A program made the translations under genes and the position numbers. This document shows, one piece after another, positions 6,753 to 13,133 of a stretch of 13,133 nucleotides of DNA. A model generated the notes under the pieces. That model worked only from the letters and a program-made list of their open reading frames with translations, was not told where the DNA came from and did no database searches. Location: assembly GCA_030152275.1 (NCBI GenBank), contig JASLHF010000083.1, positions 1 through 13,133 on the forward strand. Direction: 5' to 3'. The stretch is from Acinetobacter sp. (GTDB lineage Bacteria; Pseudomonadota; Gammaproteobacteria; Pseudomonadales; Moraxellaceae). Numbering within the stretch: position 1 is the first letter of the stretch; every line of letters starts with the position of its first letter.

Positions 6753-7499
6753 ATGGCCGGCCAACAGCGCGGGATACAGACTGTCGAATTATCTGGTGAA
6801 ATATTAAAGCTGGTATGCGCCTCAAAAAAATCATTGTCTTTAAGCGAAATTGCAGATGCCCTCAGCCTTGCACCGGGCTCTGCGTATAAATATCTGGTCA
6901 GCCTGCAGCGCACCGGTTTGCTCAAGCGAAATGACAGTACACTGGCATTTGAAGCAGGGCCGCTTAGTCTGCGTTTGGGGCTGTCCAAAATTAATCATGA
7001 TGATACCGTGGCGCAGTCGCGTCAGGCATTAACCCGTCTTGCAGAGCAGTATGAGGTCAATGTTTTTGCATCATTATGGTCGGATATTAATGGCCCAACA
7101 GTGGTGTTTTACCGTGAATATGCAGGATTTTTTAACCTTGGATTCCGCTTGGGCATTCATTTGGCGGTCACCACGGCGACCGGCCGCTTGTTTGCGGCCT
7201 ATAAGTCCCTAGAACTGGATGACGCCGGGCTGCAGCATATCTATCAGCAGGATGCAGACAAATTTGCCGCTCCGGCGTTTCAGCAGGAGCTGAGCGGCAT
7301 CCGTGAGCAAGGCTATGCCTGTTTAATTGATGAGCCGACGCCGGGTATCAGCAGTTATGCCGTGCCGGTATTTAATGCTGCTGGACAAATGATATTTGCC
7401 ATGACGGCTTTTGCCAAAACACAGCAGCTGACACCGGAAAAAATTCAGCAGATTTTAATGGACTTAAGCGCAGCGGCGCACAGGCTGAAGGGGAATTGA
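6753..7499 (+). CDS. IclR-family transcriptional regulator, first of a pair
   Basis: A 248-aa regulator with an N-terminal winged helix (about 8-70; recognition region LSEIADALSLAPGSAYKYL at 30-48) and a C-terminal IclR effector domain (about 80-245) with the typical late segment GISSYAVPVFNAAGQMIFAMT. Proteins of this family often activate or repress aromatic-acid genes in Acinetobacter (PcaU and PobR are examples) and bind a pathway compound. AGGAG (6742-6746) lies 6 bases before the ATG. It is 72 bp after the SDR gene with no terminator between them, so it may be the last part of the same transcript. The ligand is unknown; an alicyclic or phenolic acid of this pathway is the natural guess. 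Confidence 0.92.
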   Translation: MAGQQRGIQTVELSGEILKLVCASKKSLSLSEIADALSLAPGSAYKYLVSLQRTGLLKRNDSTLAFEAGPLSLRLGLSKINHDDTVAQSRQALTRLAEQYEVNVFASLWSDINGPTVVFYREYAGFFNLGFRLGIHLAVTTATGRLFAAYKSLELDDAGLQHIYQQDADKFAAPAFQQELSGIREQGYACLIDEPTPGISSYAVPVFNAAGQMIFAMTAFAKTQQLTPEKIQQILMDLSAAAHRLKGN

Positions 7500-7500
7500 T

Positions 7501-8271
7501 ATGGATGATTTGAATCAAAATGCCGGCATTCAAAGCATAGATTATATTTCTCAGGTCATGGAACTATTTTGCGCGCAGCAGCCGCGTTTAAGCTTAAAGC
7601 AGGTTGCTCAGCAGCTGAACGAAAGCCCCGCAAAAATTTACCGTTATTTGGTTAGTCTGACCCGTATCGGACTGCTGCAAAAAACGGCCAATAATGAATA
7701 TGAGATTGGCGAACTGGCGCTGGATCTGTCTTTTAAAGCTTTAAATGTGCTTGATCCGGTCGAAGAAGCTTGCCGCACTGCCAAAGCGGTAAACTATGAT
7801 ACGGGCTATGGCACAGCAGTCAGTATTTGGGGCTCACTGGGGCCAACCGTGATTAAAACTTATGAGCCGGCAGCCAGCGTTTATTCGCGAATTCGGGTCG
7901 GTTCAGTCATGTCGCTGGTCAGCAGTTCCATTGGTAATACTTTTGCTAAATTCATGCCGGAACATCTGCTCAAGCAGGCACTGGAAATAGACGCTATGCG
8001 TCATTCTGGCCTGAAACTGAGCAGTAAAGAAAAACAGGAATTTATGCAGAAAATGAAAGCGCAGCAAGATGAGCAGATAACGCTGATGGTGGACAGGCCG
8101 AGCCGCGGTTTAAGCTCGATCAGTGTTCCAGTGTTCAGTATTTCTGAAGAGATTCAATTTGTGATCACTGTTTTTCATCTGAGCGAAACGTTTTTGCAGC
8201 AGCAGGACACCCTGCAGGACTATCTGAATGCGCAGGTACAGGCGCTGTCGCGAAACATCGGCTTAAAATAA
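7501..8271 (+). CDS. IclR-family transcriptional regulator, second of a pair
   Basis: A 256-aa regulator with the same build as its neighbour: winged helix at about 10-75 (LKQVAQQLNESPAKIYRYLVSLTRIGLL at 32-59) and an effector domain ending with GLSSISVPVFSISEEIQFVITVF. It begins one base after the stop of the first IclR gene, and its ribosome site AAGGGGA lies inside that gene's end, so translation is probably coupled. The two are clearly related but far from identical, which points to an old duplication or separate recruitment and perhaps to different ligands or a mixed dimer. No clear terminator follows. The targets are not shown; promoters at 1227, 3740 and 8661 are candidates. Confidence 0.92.
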   Translation: MDDLNQNAGIQSIDYISQVMELFCAQQPRLSLKQVAQQLNESPAKIYRYLVSLTRIGLLQKTANNEYEIGELALDLSFKALNVLDPVEEACRTAKAVNYDTGYGTAVSIWGSLGPTVIKTYEPAASVYSRIRVGSVMSLVSSSIGNTFAKFMPEHLLKQALEIDAMRHSGLKLSSKEKQEFMQKMKAQQDEQITLMVDRPSRGLSSISVPVFSISEEIQFVITVFHLSETFLQQQDTLQDYLNAQVQALSRNIGLK

Positions 8272-8650
8272 TTATCCTGATATCGCTGGATTTAAAAAAG
8301 GCTTGTCTTTGAAGTCTGCTGCGTAAGCCACATTTTAAAGCGGCTGCATTCTTGTACGTTTTATTCCTCTAAATTCAGTTGCTCATTTTACAGGCTTTAA
8401 TTGGCTTTTGAGGCATGGGCATCATATTGACGTGTCTTTTTGAACATCTGAAGCTTGAGGCAGTCTCTTCATCTAATAATTTTGGCATACCAGTTTTTCC
8501 AGACAAGTTCGCCTTTGCAGATATCCCGAAAAAGGCCACATAGCCTAGTGTACCGTCAAAAAATTTCATCCTGTATATGGGGTTAAAAAATCAAACATGC
8601 GTAATGATGCATGTCAATGAACATCTATTTAAAAAAATATAAAAAAGGAA
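8272..8650. other. Gene-free stretch between iclR and the permease promoter
   Basis: No convincing gene is seen in this stretch. A 64-codon frame on the minus strand (8375-8569) begins with ATG after a weak CAGG site, but I recognise no family and it has no partner genes. No strong terminator with a T-run was found after iclR. The stretch may be the remains of a lost gene or a long leader region; nothing visible decides this. Confidence 0.5.
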
Positions 8651-8757
8651 TTGATTAATATTAGTTAATATATTAATTTTTATCCCATTGGCAAATGAAT
8701 TGCTAATTAGACAATTATTTATAGCCCAGCTGTGAAGCTAGGCACGAGAGGTTTGGT
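8651..8757 (+). promoter_or_regulatory. Promoter and operator region of the permease-porin genes
   Basis: The palindrome TTAATATATTAA lies at 8665-8676; with its flanks (GTTAATATATTAAT, 8664-8677) it matches the hpaR site at 13 of 14 positions. It is followed by TTATCCCATTGGCAA (8680-8694), the reverse complement, with one difference, of the box before the KSTD-like gene. An imperfect inverted repeat ATTGGCAA/TTGCTAAT (8687-8694, 8700-8707) follows. The permease ribosome site is GAGAGG (8746-8751). The exact promoter hexamers are uncertain. Confidence 0.65.
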
Positions 8758-10104
8758 ATGGATAACCAGCTAACATCAAATATTACGCTCGCCAATGTGA
8801 GTGAATTAGAAAAACAGCAGCTGCTGAGCAAGCTATTTTGGAAAATATTGCCCATTTTATTTATTGCGTATTTCTTTTCGTTTTTAGACCGCGTGAATAT
8901 TGGCTATGCAAAATTGCAAATGCAGGAAGCGATAGGCTTTACCGACTCACAATATGCGCTGGCTGCCGGTATTTTCTTTATCGGCTATGCCTTTTTTGAA
9001 ATTCCCAGCAATATTCTGATGGATAAAATTGGCGCGCGTAAAACATTGGCGCGGATCATGATTTTATGGGGGCTGGCTTCGGCATGTACCATGTTTGTCA
9101 GCACTGCATCGCAGCTGTATTTGCTGCGTTTGCTGCTGGGCATTTTTGAAGCGGGCTTTTTCCCGGGCGTCGTGCTGTATTTAAGCTTTTGGTTCCCAAG
9201 CTATATGCGTGGCCGTGTGACGTCAATGTTAATTCTAGCGACTTTGGCAGCGCCGATTATTGGCGGCCCAATTTCAGGCTTGATTATGACGCATATGAAT
9301 GGCGTACACGGTTTGGGCGGCTGGCAGTGGATGTTCTTTATTGAAGCGATGCCGATCATTGTCATTGGCGTACTGTGCCTAATGTATCTGACCGATAAAC
9401 CGCAGTCATCAAAATGGCTGAACGGTTCAGAACGCGCGCTTCATCAGCAAATTATGCAGGAAGATAAAAAGGACTCTCCTGAAGATGCTGGCGGCCACAT
9501 GGGCGTATCAGTGCTGAGCTGCTTAAAAGATTACCGTGTCTACCTGCTGGCGTCATTGGCCTTTGCAGCGTATTGCGGCTCTTACGGCTTTAACTTCTGG
9601 CTGCCGACCATGATTAAAGAAATGGGTGTCACTGATATTGCGCAGATTTCATTTTATGCTGTTATTCCTTTTTCATTGGCTGCTGTTGGCATGATCACCA
9701 TTGGCCGCAGTTCAGACAAACGCCGTGAACGCCGCTGGCATTATGTATTCAGCATGCTGTTTGGCGCATCTATGATGACACTGGCAGCGTTCTGGGAAGG
9801 CGGTATTATTTCACGCTTAATTATTCTGGGCTTAGCCGGTTTTGGTTTCAGCGGCGGGGTAGTCGTGGCATGGTCTTTGCCAGCGGCATATCTGAAAGAC
9901 AAAACTGCAGCTGCAGGCATCGCAATGGTCAGCACTTTAGCCACCATGAGCGGACTGTTTGCGCCATGGCTGATTGGTTTCATGCGTGAAAGCACCGGAA
10001 CGAATGCAGGCGCATTGATGAGTATCGCGGCGGTTATGGTTGCAGCAGCGCTCATCATGATTTTCTTAATTCCTGCAAAAGCAGTTTACGTCAGCGAAAA
10101 ATAA
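8758..10104 (+). CDS. MFS permease, anion:cation symporter (ACS) family, likely aromatic or alicyclic acid uptake
   Basis: A 448-aa inner-membrane carrier with 12 predicted helices. Its first helix ends with the ACS signature FSFLDRVNIGYAKL (39-52), and DKIGARK (89-95) is the motif A loop. A charged cytoplasmic loop around residues 215-250 splits the two halves. Members carry organic anions with protons; the family includes HpaX, the 4-HPA permease of enteric bacteria, and phthalate and hexuronate carriers. Here the neighbours are an OprD porin, hpaR and a 4-HPA hydroxylase, so uptake of 4-HPA or its alicyclic precursor is likely. The gene has GAGAGG six bases before the ATG and is followed by oprD after 56 bp. 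The family is sure; the substrate is inferred. Confidence 0.9.
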   Translation: MDNQLTSNITLANVSELEKQQLLSKLFWKILPILFIAYFFSFLDRVNIGYAKLQMQEAIGFTDSQYALAAGIFFIGYAFFEIPSNILMDKIGARKTLARIMILWGLASACTMFVSTASQLYLLRLLLGIFEAGFFPGVVLYLSFWFPSYMRGRVTSMLILATLAAPIIGGPISGLIMTHMNGVHGLGGWQWMFFIEAMPIIVIGVLCLMYLTDKPQSSKWLNGSERALHQQIMQEDKKDSPEDAGGHMGVSVLSCLKDYRVYLLASLAFAAYCGSYGFNFWLPTMIKEMGVTDIAQISFYAVIPFSLAAVGMITIGRSSDKRRERRWHYVFSMLFGASMMTLAAFWEGGIISRLIILGLAGFGFSGGVVVAWSLPAAYLKDKTAAAGIAMVSTLATMSGLFAPWLIGFMRESTGTNAGALMSIAAVMVAAALIMIFLIPAKAVYVSEK

Positions 10105-10107
10105 TAA

Positions 10108-10123
10108 CTGCGGTGCGCCGCAG
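10108..10123 (+). repeat. Intercistronic hairpin between permease and porin
   Basis: A perfect 6-bp GC-rich stem CTGCGG/CCGCAG with a TGCG loop begins 3 bases after the permease stop. There is no T-run after it, so it is unlikely to stop transcription. It may protect the upstream message or set different levels for the permease and porin. Confidence 0.6.
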
Positions 10124-10160
10124 ACATTTCAGCACAATTTAAATATTCAGGATAATTTTA

Positions 10161-11501
10161 ATGAACACGCCAGTGAAACTTTCACTGGTGATAGGGATGC
10201 TCATGCCTTTATCACCAGCACTTTGGGCCAGCAGCGTTTTTGATGACGGCAAATTTGATGTCATGAACCGCAACTTTTACTTTTACCGCGACTTTAGAAA
10301 TGGCGCGTACAATCCATCTGGGGCCAACTCAACTGTACCGGTGGATGAAAAAGAAGGCTACCGCAGCGAATGGGCGCACGGCATATTCGCCCAGTACACA
10401 TCGGGTTTTACCGAAGGTGCTGTGCAGATTGGTTTTGATGCCTATGGCATGTCTGCCATAAAGCTGTACAGTAATCCATATACCACCGGCACCAATCTAA
10501 TTCAATTTGACCCAGTCACAGGAAAAGCCAAAGAATTTAACGGTGAAGTCGGCGGTGCGGTGAAACTGAAATATAAAGATACGGTGGTGACTTACGGCAA
10601 CCAGTTTCCAAATGTCCCAGTGATTGCCACCAGTACAGTTCGCCTATTGCCGACTGTGGCTACAGGTGTATCTGTACAGGATAAAAGCGTGAATAATTTG
10701 GTGCTGAACGCCGGCTATTTTTACAGCATGAATCCTTTTGATTCAACCGATGATCTGAACTATTTTACTACTGACTACGCCGCTGGCATTAAAGCCGACA
10801 GCATTCGTTTTGCCGGCGGCACCTATAAACTGCCAAACGGCACAGTGACCGCCTATGCTTCAGAACTGGAAGATGTGTGGAACCAGTACTTTTTAGGCGC
10901 AACTTATCAGTATAAATTGAATGCTGAAGACCAAAAACTCAAAGCCGCTTTTGCCGGCTACAGCAATAATGATACCGGCAAAAAAATTGCCGGCGATATT
11001 GAAGCGCATATTGCTTCGGCGCTGGTGGGCTATCAGTATAAAAACCATACGCTGTCTGCGGGTTACCAGCAGGTGTTTGGCAATGAGCCTTTTGACTGGG
11101 TCGGCTTTTCCACCATTGGCGCAAACATTGGCATTTTAAATGCGGCTCAGTTTGCAACATTCTCTGAGGCTAAAGAAAAATCTTGGCAAATCAAATATGA
11201 AACTGATTTTTCGCCGTATGGATTGCCTGGTTTGAGCTTTATGGGACGTTATCTGTATGGCTGGGATATCGACAATACGCATAGCAATAACCCGTATTAC
11301 ACCAAGCGTTTTGTATATGATCCGAATATTGACAATAAACACTGGGAACGTGATCTGCAGCTGGCTTATAAAGTGCAAAGCGGTTTTGCCAAAGGGTTAG
11401 ACATTAAGCTGCGCCAAGCGACCCACCGCGCGACCAAAGGCTACCGTTATAATGATATTGACGAACTGCGAGTCATCATTGAGTATCCGTGGTCGTTTTA
11501 A
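10161..11501 (+). CDS. OprD-family outer-membrane porin
   Basis: A 446-aa outer-membrane protein. Residues 1-23 are a signal peptide (MNTPVKLSLVIGMLMPLSPALWA) with likely cleavage before Ser24. The mature part has the OprD start (FDDGKFDVMNRNFYFYRDFRNG), the SEWAHGIFAQYTSGFTEG strand typical of the family, many alternating β-strands, and a C-terminal Phe (EYPWSF) as the β-barrel assembly signal. OprD porins pass small acids such as amino acids, benzoate, vanillate or phenylacetate. Next to an ACS permease and hpaR it most likely admits the acid that this region degrades. The ribosome site is a modest AGGA about 10 bases upstream. The first 20 codons contain two overlapping inverted repeats. 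Family sure, substrate inferred. Confidence 0.92.
   Translation: MNTPVKLSLVIGMLMPLSPALWASSVFDDGKFDVMNRNFYFYRDFRNGAYNPSGANSTVPVDEKEGYRSEWAHGIFAQYTSGFTEGAVQIGFDAYGMSAIKLYSNPYTTGTNLIQFDPVTGKAKEFNGEVGGAVKLKYKDTVVTYGNQFPNVPVIATSTVRLLPTVATGVSVQDKSVNNLVLNAGYFYSMNPFDSTDDLNYFTTDYAAGIKADSIRFAGGTYKLPNGTVTAYASELEDVWNQYFLGATYQYKLNAEDQKLKAAFAGYSNNDTGKKIAGDIEAHIASALVGYQYKNHTLSAGYQQVFGNEPFDWVGFSTIGANIGILNAAQFATFSEAKEKSWQIKYETDFSPYGLPGLSFMGRYLYGWDIDNTHSNNPYYTKRFVYDPNIDNKHWERDLQLAYKVQSGFAKGLDIKLRQATHRATKGYRYNDIDELRVIIEYPWSF
10168..10218 (+). repeat. Two overlapping, mutually exclusive hairpins in the oprD signal-peptide codons
   Basis: Hairpin 1 pairs CCAGTGAAA (10170-10178) with TTTCACTGG (10180-10188), with a further G-U and C-G pair outside (10168-10190). 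Hairpin 2 pairs CTGGTGATA (10185-10193) with TATCACCAG (10210-10218). Both are perfect over 9 bp, and they share 10185-10190, so the RNA can form only one at a time. They lie within codons 3-20 of oprD. A role in translation control is possible but unproven. Confidence 0.55.
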
Positions 11502-11511
11502 TTTCAAAAAA

Positions 11512-11553
11512 AATTGGTAGAATAGTTAATATATTAACATTGTAAAGCCAATT
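11512..11553 (+). promoter_or_regulatory. hpaR promoter and operator
   Basis: A perfect 14-bp palindrome GTTAATATATTAAC (11525-11538) lies 21 bp before the hpaR ATG. It is framed by AATTGG (11512-11517) and CCAATT (11548-11553), an outer inverted repeat almost centred on it. The palindrome fits a MarR-family operator, so hpaR probably controls itself. A -10-like TAGAAT (11518-11523) lies against the palindrome. Confidence 0.7.
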
Positions 11554-11559
11554 GCTTAT

Positions 11560-11985
11560 ATGAAAAAAATTAGACCTTCATTAACGCTGGCGCTGTTAGA
11601 AGCGCGTGAAGCTTTGATGACACACTTTAGGCCGGAACTGAACGATATTGGCCTGACTGAACAGCAGTGGCGGGTGATCCGCACCTTAGCGCAGTATCAG
11701 GAATTGGACAGCACCAGCTTGGCGGAAAAAGCCTGTATTTTGAAGCCAAGCCTGACCGGCATTATTAACCGGATGCTGGAAATGGGCTTGCTGACCAGAC
11801 GCCGTTCCGAAACTGATCAGCGATTTGCTTTTATTTCACTGAGTGAAGACGGGCAAAAAACTTTTCAGCAGATGCGCGGCCGCATGGAAGCGCGTTATCA
11901 GCATATACAGGACCGCTTTGGGGAAGAAAAAATGAAGCAGCTGATGGAGCTGCTGAAAGAAATTCAAACCCTAAAGCAAGACTGA
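11560..11985 (+). CDS. hpaR: HpaR-like MarR-family repressor of homoprotocatechuate/4-HPA catabolism
   Basis: A 141-aa MarR regulator. The N-terminal SLTLALLEAREALMTHFRP (7-25), LTEQQWRVIRTLA (32-44), ACILKPSLTGIINRM (58-72) and DQRFAFISLSEDGQ (86-99) closely follow the enteric HpaR sequence as I remember it, which starts with SLTIALLQAREA. The winged helix spans about 30-100, with the wing Asp86-Gln-Arg88. In E. coli, HpaR represses the meta-cleavage genes for homoprotocatechuate and is released by 4-HPA-type compounds. Here its own promoter carries a perfect palindrome that recurs before the KSTD-like gene and the permease. The ATG at 11560 has a poor ribosome site. It follows oprD without a terminator and ends before a strong one. 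Confidence 0.88.
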   Translation: MKKIRPSLTLALLEAREALMTHFRPELNDIGLTEQQWRVIRTLAQYQELDSTSLAEKACILKPSLTGIINRMLEMGLLTRRRSETDQRFAFISLSEDGQKTFQQMRGRMEARYQHIQDRFGEEKMKQLMELLKEIQTLKQD

Positions 11986-11989
11986 ATTA

Positions 11990-12021
11990 AAAAGCGCTTG
12001 AGCCATCAGGCGCTTTTTTTT
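11990..12021 (+). terminator. Bidirectional terminator between convergent hpaR and MFS genes
   Basis: A 12-bp stem (11990-12001 with 12006-12017, one G-U pair) around the loop GCCA is followed by eight T on the plus strand and by five T on the minus strand. The stop codon of the leftward MFS gene (12006-12008) lies inside the stem. It should end transcripts from both sides. Confidence 0.9.
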
Positions 12022-13133
12022 ATGCGTGGATAAATCTGCAGCCAATTATACAGCGCATAGCACAGCAGCAGCGCTGCAAAAATCAGCATCACTTTGGAAG
12101 GCGCAATTAAGCTGGCCATTAGGCCCGCGCAGAGGCCGCCCAGCGCATCAAAACCGAAACGGGTCGAAGTATAAATAGACACCACACGCCCGCGGAAAGT
12201 TTCCGGTGTATCCTGCTGTAAAACAATATTGGTGGAAATATTGGCGGTTGAAATGCCAAAACCTAAAAGGAACATTGCCAGCAAAAATGGCATGAGGCTG
12301 CCGCCAAACGCTAAAAGCATGAGGCCTGCACCGCAGAACAGAATATTCAGCAAAATTTTGGCATGGATTTGCTGAAAGCTTTTTTGACTGGCCAGCAGCA
12401 TAGCGGAAATTAATGAACCGACGCCGGCTGCACCCCACAGCAGTCCTAGGGTTTTTTCATCACCTTGCAAAATATCTTTGGCATATACCGGCAGCAGCGC
12501 GACATAGCTGGAAGCGGTCAGATTTAAAATAATCACTGTCAGCATTAAATATTTAAAGTATTCATGCCGGTATACATAGTCGAAGCCTTCGCGCATGACA
12601 TTATGCATTTTACCGCTGACAATTGCGGACTTCACATTGCGCATCAGCAGCACGGCCGCCGCCAAACTGAAGTAAGACAGCGCATTGAGATAAAAGCAGT
12701 TTTCAGGCCCGATTAGTGCAATCAGCAGGCCGGCAATGGGCGGGCCGATAAAGCGCGATGCATTAAAAATCATGGCGTTTAGCGCCAGTGCATTGGGCAA
12801 GGCGGCTTTGTCATCAATAATTAAACTGAGCAGCGACTGGCGCAGCGGTGTGTCGATAGCTGTGAGTATGCCCAACAGCAGCGACAGTCCAATTAAGATA
12901 CCAGAGTTGAGCAGCTGAAAATGATAAAACACGCCAAGTGCAGCAGCCTGCGCAAACAGTAAAAACTGAATAGCGATGAGCGTTTTGCGCTTATCGACCT
13001 GATCAATCCATGCGCCGGCAATTGGGCTGACCAGCAGCTGCGGAATGAGGGCGCAAAAACCGATTACACCCAGCAGCGCCGTCGAATGGGTTAGGTCATA
13101 TACGATCCATGCCAGCGTTACTTGCTGAATCCA
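12006..13133 (-). CDS. EntS-type MFS exporter (5' end beyond the right edge)
   Basis: The minus strand is open from the window edge to the TGA at 12006-12008, giving 375 residues with no start codon needed inside. The visible part begins WIQQVTLAWIVYDLTHSTALLGV and has the loop GAWIDQVDKRK of MFS motif A. It continues through repeated hydrophobic helices with an internal TPETFRGRVVSIYT. This build fits the MFS_3 group (EntS-like exporters). A GTG at 12932 is only an internal codon. It converges on hpaR, shares its terminator, and is probably not part of the catabolic unit. Substrate unknown; siderophore or drug export is usual for the group. Confidence 0.85.
   Translation of the reverse strand, partial: WIQQVTLAWIVYDLTHSTALLGVIGFCALIPQLLVSPIAGAWIDQVDKRKTLIAIQFLLFAQAAALGVFYHFQLLNSGILIGLSLLLGILTAIDTPLRQSLLSLIIDDKAALPNALALNAMIFNASRFIGPPIAGLLIALIGPENCFYLNALSYFSLAAAVLLMRNVKSAIVSGKMHNVMREGFDYVYRHEYFKYLMLTVIILNLTASSYVALLPVYAKDILQGDEKTLGLLWGAAGVGSLISAMLLASQKSFQQIHAKILLNILFCGAGLMLLAFGGSLMPFLLAMFLLGFGISTANISTNIVLQQDTPETFRGRVVSIYTSTRFGFDALGGLCAGLMASLIAPSKVMLIFAALLLCYALYNWLQIYPRIKKSA

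Noticed and set aside
8375..8569. 64-codon minus-strand frame in the gap before the permease
   Set aside because: No recognisable family, weak ribosome site and no genetic partner; too little to call a gene, though a remnant is possible.
1..13133. Mobile elements, tRNA, CRISPR or phage genes
   Set aside because: No transposase, long terminal inverted repeats, cloverleaf or regularly spaced repeats were found on reading both strands by eye.

Overview
The window reads as a chromosomal catabolic region of an Acinetobacter-type gammaproteobacterium. The best evidence is a two-gene hydroxylase (1437-3661) that I recognise as closely matching the two-component p-hydroxyphenylacetate (4-HPA) 3-hydroxylase of Acinetobacter baumannii. 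The oxygenase has the same length (422 aa), and its active-site residues fall at the same numbers. A MarR-type gene at 11560 closely resembles HpaR, the repressor of 4-HPA/homoprotocatechuate catabolism. No RNA genes, CRISPR arrays or insertion sequences were seen. All these comparisons are from memory; no search was run.

Layout. (1) 1-1226: a leftward MFS transporter cut by the window edge, diverging from a TetR regulator. The shared intergenic region carries a tandem duplicated operator, and a strong terminator follows tetR; this looks like a separate efflux module. (2) 1227-3713: a promoter region with a perfect inverted repeat, then the oxygenase (C2) and flavin reductase (C1), closed by a TTCG-loop terminator. 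(3) 3714-6680: an operator-bearing promoter, a KSTD-family FAD dehydrogenase, a small frameshifted EthD-like gene, and an SDR dehydrogenase. (4) 6753-8271: two adjacent IclR-family regulators. (5) 8272-11985: a 486-bp mostly non-coding stretch with a promoter, then an ACS-family MFS permease, an OprD-family porin and hpaR, closed by a bidirectional terminator. (6) 12006-13133: a leftward EntS-type MFS gene, 5' end outside the window.

How the genes may work together (inference). The porin and permease would bring an organic acid through the two membranes. The SDR would oxidise an alicyclic alcohol to a ketone, and the KSTD-like enzyme would desaturate the ring next to the ketone, possibly until it becomes a phenol. 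C2/C1 would then hydroxylate the phenol to a catechol. If C2 keeps its known substrate, the phenol is 4-HPA and the upstream compound could be a 4-hydroxy- or 4-oxocyclohexylacetate-like acid. The ring-cleavage genes for homoprotocatechuate are not in this window.

The region is tied together by a repeated operator. The AT-rich palindrome core TTAATATATTAA lies before the KSTD-like gene (3761), the permease (8665) and hpaR (11526), and a half-match lies before C2 (1279). It is a good candidate for the HpaR site.
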